Source of the DNA: DATARH01 sp035507475
GTDB lineage: Bacteria > Pseudomonadota > Alphaproteobacteria > ATCC43930 > CGMCC-115725
Direction: 5' to 3'
NCBI GenBank assembly: GCA_035507475.1
Contig: DATJOB010000142.1
Location: 1 to 12,813, forward strand
DNA: 12,813 bases
Shown here piece after piece: positions 6,763-11,905 of this stretch (the first letter of the stretch is position 1; each line of letters opens with the position of its first letter). The position numbers and the translations under genes are program-made. Under the pieces are notes generated by a model, which saw nothing but the letters and a program-made list of their open reading frames with translations, was not told the DNA's origin and made no database searches.

Positions 6763-6783
6763 GAGCGTGGCGCCGGCGCGCTC
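6763..6783. terminator. Weak hairpin between convergent kinase and DUF1127 genes
   Basis: GAGCG (6763-6767) pairs with CGCTC (6779-6783) around a GC-rich core that contains its own palindrome GCGCCGGCGC. It lies in the 51-base gap where the kinase gene (ends 6737) and the DUF1127 gene (ends 6789) converge. No T run is present, so the terminator assignment is tentative. Confidence 0.3.
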
Positions 6784-6788
6784 GATTG

Positions 6789-7064
6789 TCAGGCTCGCCA
6801 GAAGGGCTTGTCGGCTTCGCCCGCCGCCTCGCTCGGCGTGACGCCGATGTCGCGCAGCATGCGCAGGTCGAGCCGCGCCAGCTCGCGGCGCTCGCGGCGG
6901 CGCGCCACCCAGCAGCCCAGCAGCGCGGCCGCAGCGCGGAGCCTCTGTCGCCGGCGCCGGCGCGGCCGCGGCGGGACGGAGCCGCGCGCCATCCGCTCGA
7001 AATTGAGGATCGCGAGGGCGCGCCAGGTCCGCGGCGCGTCGAAATCGAAGTAGTAAGGGCGCAC
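6789..7064 (-). CDS. DUF1127 domain protein, Arg-rich
   Basis: A 91-residue basic protein. The C-terminal 40 or so residues carry the DUF1127 signature (RRRERRELARLDLRMLRDIG, then VTPSEAAGEADKPFW). Before it lies an unusually Arg-rich block (PPRPRRRRRQRLR, about 32-44) and an aromatic N-terminus (MRPYYFDFDAPRTWRAL). DUF1127 proteins are frequent in alphaproteobacteria; some, such as CcaF1 of Rhodobacter sphaeroides, bind RNA and act in stress or metabolic regulation. At 91 residues it is longer than the common 45-70 residue forms. The start is a GTG at 7064 with a perfect AGGAGG (reverse strand of 7071-7076) six bases away, and a GC hairpin directly abuts that site. It lies 82 bases downstream of the second ArsR-type regulator on the same strand and converges with the kinase gene. 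A nucleic-acid-binding role is inferred from charge and family. Confidence 0.85.
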   Translation of the reverse strand: MRPYYFDFDAPRTWRALAILNFERMARGSVPPRPRRRRRQRLRAAAALLGCWVARRRERRELARLDLRMLRDIGVTPSEAAGEADKPFWRA

Positions 7065-7076
7065 GGCTGTCCTCCT

Positions 7077-7092
7077 GGCCCCGCTCGGGGCC
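7077..7092 (-). promoter_or_regulatory. Hairpin immediately upstream of the DUF1127 ribosome-binding site
   Basis: GGCCCCG and CGGGGCC (16 bases in total) form a stem that touches the AGGAGG at 7071-7076 of the DUF1127 gene. It could hold the ribosome-binding site exposed or control its access. The same layout occurs before the E1 alpha gene. Confidence 0.35.
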
Positions 7093-7121
7093 GGCTTTAC
7101 CGGGACTGGACTGGGATGGAG

Positions 7122-7135
7122 CGCGCCGGGGCGCG
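7122..7135 (-). terminator. Possible hairpin after the second ArsR-type regulator gene
   Basis: CGCGCC (7122-7127), loop GG, GGCGCG (7130-7135), starting 11 bases past the stop codon of the regulator gene. The loop is tight and there is no T run, so this is only a weak terminator candidate between the regulator and the DUF1127 gene. Confidence 0.22.
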
Positions 7136-7146
7136 GGAGCGGTTCG

Positions 7147-7857
7147 CTAGGCGACCGCCTTTTCGTCGGCCGCGAAAGTCAGGCCGAGGCTGTCGCGAAA
7201 GCCGTCCTCGCCGACCGGCGTCACGCTGACCGCGCGGCTGTCCTTGTGGCGGCTGAGCCAGCCGAGCGCCAGCCAGCGCTCGGCCAGCGCGGCGCCGATC
7301 GCCCCGCCGATATGCGGGCGCCGTTCGGTCCAGTCGAGGCAGGCGCGGCACAGATGCCGGCGGCCCTTGCCGGCGACGCGCAGGTCGATGCCGAGCTCCC
7401 ACAGGAAGCGGGCCCCGGCCTCGGTGAACCGTCCGCCGTCATCCTCGAGCACCAGATAGCCGCGCGCCGCCATCGCGTCGGCGATCGCCACGCCGAGCCG
7501 CCCGGCGAGATGGTCGTAGCACACCCGCGCGTCGCGCAGCGCCGCGGCCTGGCGCGACAGCGGGCGGAAGCGCGGCCGGTTCTCGCCGGCCACCGCGACG
7601 ATGCTCTCGAGCATCTGCGCCACCTTTGGCGAGGCCAGCCGGAAGTAGCGGTGGCGGCCGGAGGGGGTCGCGGTGATCAGCCCGGCCTCGCTGAGCTTGG
7701 CGAGATGGGCGCTCGCGGTCTGCGGCGTGACGCGCGCGGCATAGGCCAGCTCGCTTGCCGTCATCGCCCGCCCGTCGAGCAGCGCGGTCAGGATGTTCGC
7801 ACGCGCCGGGTCGCCCGCGAGGGCGGCGATCTCGGCGATCATCGCTCCACTGATCAT
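7147..7857 (-). CDS. ArsR-family transcriptional regulator with Cys/His-containing C-terminal domain
   Basis: A 236-residue regulator. Residues about 6-85 form an ArsR winged helix-turn-helix (ALAGDPARANILTAL, then TASELAYAARVTPQTASAHL and a wing at SGRHRYFRL). The remaining 150 residues form a second domain holding C113-Y-D-H116, C170-R-A-C173 and H182 in the blocks CYDHLAGRLGVAIADAM and HLCRACLDWTERRPHIGG. These conserved-looking Cys and His residues could bind a metal or sense thiol redox state; this is inference. The ATG at 7857 lacks a ribosome-binding site. An extended -10-like TGATACACT (TACACT at 7865-7870) sits so close that the mRNA may be leaderless, and an alternative ATG at 7842 is possible. 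It follows DUF899 protein A by 66 bases on the same strand, behind a hairpin, so it may be transcribed separately. The targets are unknown. Confidence 0.88.
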   Translation of the reverse strand: MISGAMIAEIAALAGDPARANILTALLDGRAMTASELAYAARVTPQTASAHLAKLSEAGLITATPSGRHRYFRLASPKVAQMLESIVAVAGENRPRFRPLSRQAAALRDARVCYDHLAGRLGVAIADAMAARGYLVLEDDGGRFTEAGARFLWELGIDLRVAGKGRRHLCRACLDWTERRPHIGGAIGAALAERWLALGWLSRHKDSRAVSVTPVGEDGFRDSLGLTFAADEKAVA

Positions 7858-7864
7858 GCCCGCG

Positions 7865-7873
7865 AGTGTATCA
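7865..7873 (-). promoter_or_regulatory. Extended -10-like element before the second ArsR-type regulator
   Basis: On the reverse strand TGATACACT fits a TG-n extended -10 with TACACT matching TATAAT at four of six positions. It ends eight bases before the ATG at 7857, which would place the transcription start at or near the start codon. No good -35 is visible. Confidence 0.28.
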
Positions 7874-7900
7874 CCCCGACCCGGCGGCGGCCGGACGATC

Positions 7901-7920
7901 GCTTCGGCGGCCGTCGAAGC
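7901..7920 (-). terminator. Hairpin just after DUF899 protein A gene
   Basis: GCTTCG (7901-7906) and CGAAGC (7915-7920) enclose GCGGCCGT, in which further pairing is possible. It begins three bases past the stop codon at 7924 and lies before the next regulator gene, so it may end or attenuate the DUF899 transcript. There is no T run. Confidence 0.38.
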
Positions 7921-7923
7921 GGA

Positions 7924-8610
7924 TCAGCGCTCGCCGTATCCGTCGCGATGGCGCAACCACGCCATCGGGAAGCTCAACCCCGCCTCGTCGCGGCCTTTCG
8001 GCACCAGATCGAGATAATGGTAGCCGGCGTTCAGCATCTCGACGCCGCGCGCATAGCAGGAATAGGTGTGATAAATGCCGCCGTCGGCATCGCGATAGAA
8101 CACGCAGAGCGTCGGCACGAAATTGTAGATGACCTCCCCTGAGGCATTGGTTTCCGGCCGGGACGACGCGCGGTAGTCGCGACTGAACTCGCCATCGGCG
8201 CCGGACACCCATTTGAACGTCCAGCCCATCCGCTGCCTGAAGGCGTCGAGCTTGGCGAGCGGCGCATGCGAGACCGCCGCCAGCGTCACGTCCCGATGCG
8301 CGAGGTGAACGACGTTGCGCTCGAAATTATCGGCCCACCACGAGCAGCTCTTGCAGCCGTTGTCCCACTCGGGCGGGAACATGAAGTAGTAGACGACGAG
8401 CTGGCTGCGTCCGTCGAACAGGTCGGCAAGCGTCTCGCGCCCGCTCGGGCCGTCGAAGACATAAGTCTTGTCGACCCGCTCCCAGGGCAGTGCGCGGCGC
8501 TCGCGGCTCAATTCATCGCGCAGCCGGGTGAGCACCTTTTCCTTTTCAAGGAGGCGCAGGCGGGCCTGTTCCCACTCCGGGGCGGAAACGACCGCGTGAT
8601 CGATCGGCAT
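7924..8610 (-). CDS. DUF899 family thioredoxin-like protein (A)
   Basis: A 228-residue protein of the DUF899 family, cytoplasmic because no signal peptide is visible. The family has a thioredoxin-like fold of uncertain function. The family signature is clear: FMFPPEWDNGCKSCSWWADN with a CxxC at C86-K-S-C89, then HLAHRDVTLAAVSHAPL, MGWTFKWVS, and the C-terminal block YHTYSCYARGVEMLNAGYHY followed by LDLVPKGRDE. The length is normal for the family. The ATG at 8610 is preceded by GGGAGGA with good spacing. It lies 16 bases after DUF899 protein B on the same strand and is almost certainly cotranscribed with it. The CxxC suggests thiol-disulfide chemistry, but substrate and partner are not known. 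Protein B is a shorter relative, so the two look like diverged tandem paralogues rather than identical copies. Confidence 0.9.
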   Translation of the reverse strand: MPIDHAVVSAPEWEQARLRLLEKEKVLTRLRDELSRERRALPWERVDKTYVFDGPSGRETLADLFDGRSQLVVYYFMFPPEWDNGCKSCSWWADNFERNVVHLAHRDVTLAAVSHAPLAKLDAFRQRMGWTFKWVSGADGEFSRDYRASSRPETNASGEVIYNFVPTLCVFYRDADGGIYHTYSCYARGVEMLNAGYHYLDLVPKGRDEAGLSFPMAWLRHRDGYGER

Positions 8611-8626
8611 GGGTCCTCCCTCTCGG

Positions 8627-9199
8627 TCAGCTGTAGGCGAATTTCGCGCGCCAGCCGGCCGGCCCCTCGGGGATCATGTCGAAGAGGTGCCAGACGGCGC
8701 ACAGATCGTCGCCCGGCCCGAGCCGCTGGTCGGAGACGCGCAGCAGGCGGCCGCCCTGTTTCTTGAAGACCGAGACACCGGGCAGCCAGCCGCCGCCCGC
8801 GTCCCGATAGCCCATCCGCTCGGCGAAATCGGTGCCCTGGTGCGACACCATGCGAAAGCGCCAGCCGCGCGATCGGGCGAAGGCCGCCTGCGTCGCCGGA
8901 TCGTCGGGCGAGGTCACGACAAAGGCGGCGCGGTTTTCGAGATGCGGCAAGACGCCGTTGAACCCGTCCGCCCACATCGTGCAGTTGGGGCAGCTTCGCC
9001 CCATGTTGTGGATCACGAACAGCGTGTCCTTGTCGCCGAACAGCTCCGACAGCCGTACCGGACCGGCGGCGCCGGTGAGGACGTAATCAGCCACCTCCTC
9101 GGGCTCGACGGCCGCCTGCACCTCCCGCATTTTGGCGCGCAGCGCGGCGATCTCGCGGCGATACAACGCCAGTTTTTCGGTCGTCTCGCGATAGGGCAT
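8627..9199 (-). CDS. DUF899 family thioredoxin-like protein (B)
   Basis: A 190-residue DUF899-family protein without signal peptide. After a charged helical N-terminus (YRREIAALRAKMREVQAAVE) come VRLSELFGDKDTLFVIHNMG, a thioredoxin-like C70-P-N-C73 in SCPNCTMWADGFNG, AAFVVTSPDD, RGWRFRMVSHQGTDFAERMG, GVSVFKKQGGR and the closing CAVWHLFDMIPEGPAGW. A redox or peroxiredoxin-like role is plausible from the CxxC, but the family's reaction is not established. The ATG at 9199 has AGGAG seven bases upstream and the N-terminus matches the usual family start. The start lies 113 bases inside the open frame of the upstream ArsR gene, so translation may be coupled. The downstream DUF899 protein A gene begins 16 bases after its stop. 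Confidence 0.88.
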   Translation of the reverse strand: MPYRETTEKLALYRREIAALRAKMREVQAAVEPEEVADYVLTGAAGPVRLSELFGDKDTLFVIHNMGRSCPNCTMWADGFNGVLPHLENRAAFVVTSPDDPATQAAFARSRGWRFRMVSHQGTDFAERMGYRDAGGGWLPGVSVFKKQGGRLLRVSDQRLGPGDDLCAVWHLFDMIPEGPAGWRAKFAYS

Positions 9200-9557
9200 G
9201 GCTGCTCTCCTGCCTGAGGGGCGGCGACATCGCGTCGAGCCACATCGCCAGCGTGTCGAACTGCGCCTGCCAGTAGCGGCTGTAGCGGTTGAGCCACAGC
9301 GAGGCCTTGAGGATCGGCTCGGCGTCGAGCCGGCACCGTCTGACCCGGCCGCTGCGCTCCTGCGTCACCAGCCCGGCGCGCATCAGCACCTGGATGTGGC
9401 GCGACACCGCCTGCAGCGAGATCGCAAACGGCTCGGCCAGCTCGGTGACCAGCAGATCTTGCCCATCCAAACGGTTGAGTATCGCCCGCCGGACCGGGTC
9501 GCCGAGCGCGCCGAACACCAGGTCGAGGGTCTCGTCATCGGCTTCGCCGTCTTCCAC
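9087..9557 (-). CDS. ArsR-family transcriptional regulator, probable repressor of the DUF899 genes
   Basis: A 156-residue regulator. The winged helix lies at about 10-85 (LDLVFGALGDPVRRAILNRL, then LLVTELAEPFAISLQAVSRH as the recognition region, and SGRVRRCRLD as the wing), followed by LWLNRYSRYWQAQFDTLAMW, typical of the ArsR group found beside DUF899 and SRPBCC genes. No Cys-rich metal site is visible. I chose the GTG at 9557 because GGGAG (9564-9568) lies six bases upstream; a GTG at 9584 would add nine residues but has no ribosome-binding site and almost no leader. The conserved part ends near residue 115; the last 40 or so residues (Arg/Gly-rich) overlap the DUF899 protein B gene in another frame and look unconserved. 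An inverted repeat upstream fits autorepression. Inferred role: controls both DUF899 genes. Confidence 0.86.
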   Translation of the reverse strand: MEDGEADDETLDLVFGALGDPVRRAILNRLDGQDLLVTELAEPFAISLQAVSRHIQVLMRAGLVTQERSGRVRRCRLDAEPILKASLWLNRYSRYWQAQFDTLAMWLDAMSPPLRQESSHALSRDDRKTGVVSPRDRRAARQNAGGAGGRRARGGG

Positions 9558-9587
9558 CAGGCGCTCCCAATCCGACCTCGGCACATA

Positions 9588-9616
9588 TACTCAACTATCT
9601 CGTTGATTGATGTCAA
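9588..9616 (-). promoter_or_regulatory. Promoter for the ArsR-DUF899 transcript
   Basis: On the reverse strand a perfect -35 TTGACA (9611-9616) is followed after 17 bases by TGAGTA, a poor -10; TATATG (9582-9587) fits -10 better but is too far away. The -35 and the AT-rich setting support a promoter here, with the exact -10 unsettled. The inverted repeat at 9591-9606 sits between the two boxes. Confidence 0.45.
9591..9606. promoter_or_regulatory. Inverted repeat, probable ArsR operator
   Basis: TCAAC (9591-9595) and GTTGA (9602-9606) form a perfect inverted repeat with six bases between, inside an AT-rich island in otherwise very GC-rich DNA. It lies 34 bases before the ArsR start at 9557, immediately downstream of a TTGACA -35-like box, where a bound repressor would block RNA polymerase. 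ArsR regulators bind such short palindromes. It could also affect the divergent hydrolase gene at 9693. Confidence 0.55.
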
Positions 9617-9692
9617 GCGCGGAGCGGGCTGGCGCCGGCTCGCGCAGCATGGCTAAGCTTCGGCCCCAGGCACGAGGACGGGAAGCGCGGCG

Positions 9693-10544
9693 ATGAAATG
9701 GCGGATCGGCGACGTCACCGTGACCAAGATCGTCGAGCTGGAAGTGACCGGCGGCAGCCGCTTCATCCTGCCCCAGGCAAGCTATGACGAGATCCTGCCG
9801 ATCGACTGGCTGCAGCCGCATTTCGCCGACGAGCGCGGCCGCCTCAAGATGAGCATCCACGCGCTGGTCGTCGAGGCCGGCGGCCGGCGCATCGTCGTCG
9901 ATACGTGCCTCGGCAACGACAAGCAGAACCGCCGCATCCCGACCTGGAACAATCTGCAGGGGCCGTTCCTCGCCGATCTCGCCGCCGCCGGCTTCGCGCG
10001 CGAGTCGATCGACACGGTTCTGTGCACGCATCTGCATGTCGACCATGTCGGCTGGAATACGATGCTGGTCGACGGCAAATGGCTGCCGACCTTTCCCAAC
10101 GCGCGCTATCTGATGGGCCGCATTGAGTTCGCGCATTGGCGCGGCCAGCGCGAGCGCGCCGACATGGCGGCGGTATTCGCCGATTCGGTGAGGCCGATCC
10201 ACGACGCGGGCCTCGCCGATCTGGTCGAGACCGACCACCGGCTGTGCGCCGAGGTGAGCCTCGTCCCCACCCTCGGCCACACGCCCGGCCATGTCAGCGT
10301 CAGGATCTCGTCGCGCGGCGAGGAGGCGCTGATCACCGGCGATTTCATGCACCACCCCTGCCAGATCGCCCACCCCGAATGGTCGTCGACCGCCGACAGC
10401 GACCCCGCGGCGGCGCAGGCGACGCGCGAGCGGATGCTCGCCGAGCTGGCGAGCCGGCCGGTGCTGGTGATCGGGACGCATTTCGCCGGCGCCACCGCCG
10501 GCCGCATCGTCAGGGACGGCGACGCCTACCGCATGGATGTGTGA
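9693..10544 (+). CDS. MBL-fold metallo-hydrolase
   Basis: A 283-residue metallo-beta-lactamase-fold hydrolase, cytoplasmic since no signal peptide is seen. All metal ligands of a two-metal site are visible: H113-x-H115-x-D117-H118 in THLHVDHVGWN, H196 in LGHTPGH, bridging D217 in ITGDFMHH, and H263 in GTHF. The family includes lactonases (AHL lactonase type), thioesterases and glyoxalase II-like enzymes; the substrate here is unknown. The THLHVDHVGWN form with the following FPNARYL is typical of the lactonase-like branch. The ATG at 9693 has a purine-rich GAGGACGGGAAG upstream. The CoA-transferase gene starts 13 bases after its stop (or overlaps it, depending on the start chosen), so the two are one operon. 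This pairing fits hydrolysis of a lactone or thioester combined with acyl-CoA formation; that is inference. Confidence 0.92.
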   Translation: MKWRIGDVTVTKIVELEVTGGSRFILPQASYDEILPIDWLQPHFADERGRLKMSIHALVVEAGGRRIVVDTCLGNDKQNRRIPTWNNLQGPFLADLAAAGFARESIDTVLCTHLHVDHVGWNTMLVDGKWLPTFPNARYLMGRIEFAHWRGQRERADMAAVFADSVRPIHDAGLADLVETDHRLCAEVSLVPTLGHTPGHVSVRISSRGEEALITGDFMHHPCQIAHPEWSSTADSDPAAAQATRERMLAELASRPVLVIGTHFAGATAGRIVRDGDAYRMDV

Positions 10545-10557
10545 AGGGGGAAGCGAG

Positions 10558-11760
10558 GTGAGCGGACGCATCTTCGACGGGCTCAAGGTCATCGACTGCG
10601 CGAGCTTCATCGCCGGCCCGGCGGCGGCGACGGTGATGAGCGATTTCGGCGCCGAGGTGATCAAGATCGAGCCGCCGGGCATGGGCGACCCCTATCGCCG
10701 GCGCGCGATCGCCAATCCCGAGCGCCCGCTCAACCCCGGCTTCTTCTTCGACAGCCGCAACAAGAAGAGCCTCGCGCTCGACCTGCGCCAGGCCAAGGGG
10801 CGCGAGGTGCTGCACCGGCTGGTTCGCACCGCCGACGTGTTCATCACCAACTACCCGCCGCCGGCGCGCGAGCGGCTCGGCGTGACCTATGCCGACCTGC
10901 GCCATCTCAACGAGCGGCTGATCTATGCCTCGTTCACCGGCTACGGCGAGATCGGCCCCGAGGCCAACAAGCCGGGCTTCGACGCGACCGCCTGGTGGGC
11001 GCGGACCGGGTTGATGGATCTGGTGCGGGCCGGCGAAGCGACCGACCCGGCGCGCTCGCTGCCGGGCATGGGCGACCATCCCTCCGCGCTCGGCACCTAT
11101 GGCGCGATCGTCACCGCGCTCTACCAGCGCGAGAAGACCGGCAAGGGCGCCTATGTCGGCTCCTCGCTGCTCGCCAATGGGCTGTGGGCCAATGCCTGCT
11201 CGCTGCAGGCGGCGCTGTGCGGCGACGAGGTGCGGCCGCAGCCGCCCCGGCACGAGGCGCTGTCGGCGCTGCGCGTCCACTACCAGTGCCGCGACGGGCG
11301 CTGGCTCTTGCTGTCGATCGCCGCCGACGAGTGGCGCTGGGAGAAGTTCAAGACCTGCTTCGACCATGGCGGCGAGCTCGACGACGAGCGCTTCGCCAGC
11401 GATGCGCTGCGCAACCGGCATGCGCACGAGCTGGTCGCGATCCTCGACCGGCTGTTCGCGACCCGCGATCTGGCCCACTGGCGCGAGCGGCTCGACGAAG
11501 CCGGCCTCATCTTCGGGATCGTCGCCAAGGTCGAGGACATCGCCGGCGACGAACAGGTCCTCGCCGCCGGGTTTCTGCGGCACTTCGAGGATGCGCCGGA
11601 GCTGTTGACGATCGACAGCCCGTTCTTCCTCGCCGGCCAGGCGAAGGTGGCGCCGCGCACCGCTCCGGCAGTCGGCGAGAACGGTGACGAAATACTGCGC
11701 GACTACGGCTATGGCGAGGTCGAGATTGCCGCGCTGCGCGCGGCGGGGGTGGTGGCCTGA
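10558..11760 (+). CDS. Family III CoA-transferase (CaiB/BaiF type)
   Basis: A 400-residue CoA-transferase that moves CoA between an acyl-CoA and a carboxylic acid through an aspartyl intermediate. Family features: the start GLKVIDCASFIAGPAAATVM, DFGAEVIKIEPPGMGDPYR, SLALDLRQAKGREVL, FITNYPPPARERLG, YASFTGYGE, and the catalytic aspartate D142 in NKPGFDATAWWARTG, matching Asp169 of formyl-CoA transferase. Further blocks are GDHPSALGTYGAIVTAL and, near the C-terminus, GLIFGIVAKVEDIAGDEQ. The length is normal for the family. I chose the GTG at 10558 because AAGGGGG lies seven bases upstream; an ATG at 10537 would add seven residues and overlap the hydrolase stop by eight bases. It forms an operon with the hydrolase gene. 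The acyl group is not predictable. No acyl-CoA dehydrogenase or hydratase is nearby in the window. Confidence 0.92.
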   Translation: MSGRIFDGLKVIDCASFIAGPAAATVMSDFGAEVIKIEPPGMGDPYRRRAIANPERPLNPGFFFDSRNKKSLALDLRQAKGREVLHRLVRTADVFITNYPPPARERLGVTYADLRHLNERLIYASFTGYGEIGPEANKPGFDATAWWARTGLMDLVRAGEATDPARSLPGMGDHPSALGTYGAIVTALYQREKTGKGAYVGSSLLANGLWANACSLQAALCGDEVRPQPPRHEALSALRVHYQCRDGRWLLLSIAADEWRWEKFKTCFDHGGELDDERFASDALRNRHAHELVAILDRLFATRDLAHWRERLDEAGLIFGIVAKVEDIAGDEQVLAAGFLRHFEDAPELLTIDSPFFLAGQAKVAPRTAPAVGENGDEILRDYGYGEVEIAALRAAGVVA

Positions 11761-11835
11761 GCGTGGTCGCCGGTGATCGCCCGGGCGCCGGGCGGGCGCT
11801 CCGTCCTCGAGCGGGATCGGTTTGGGTTGATGCGA

Positions 11836-11870
11836 ACCTGGATGGCCGGGTCAGGCCTGGCCATGACGCG
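11836..11870. repeat. Intergenic palindromic element (dispersed-repeat candidate)
   Basis: ATGGCC (11842-11847) and GGCCAT (11859-11864) form an inverted repeat around an 11-base middle that contains the palindrome CAGGCCTG. On the reverse strand it reads VMARPDPAIQ, a phrase I recognise from spurious small ORFs over intergenic repeats in many alphaproteobacterial genomes. It lies between the convergent CoA-transferase and deacetylase-like genes and may help end transcription. The repeat assignment rests on recall, not on a second copy in this window. Confidence 0.45.
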
Positions 11871-11905
11871 TCGGGAGGGTCGCTGCGACCTTATCGGATC
11901 GTACG

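Noticed and set aside
9591..11583. Two long minus-strand frames across the MBL hydrolase and CoA-transferase genes
   Set aside because: They are antisense to two clearly identified enzymes, have His/Arg/Asp-rich shadow composition and no supported start.
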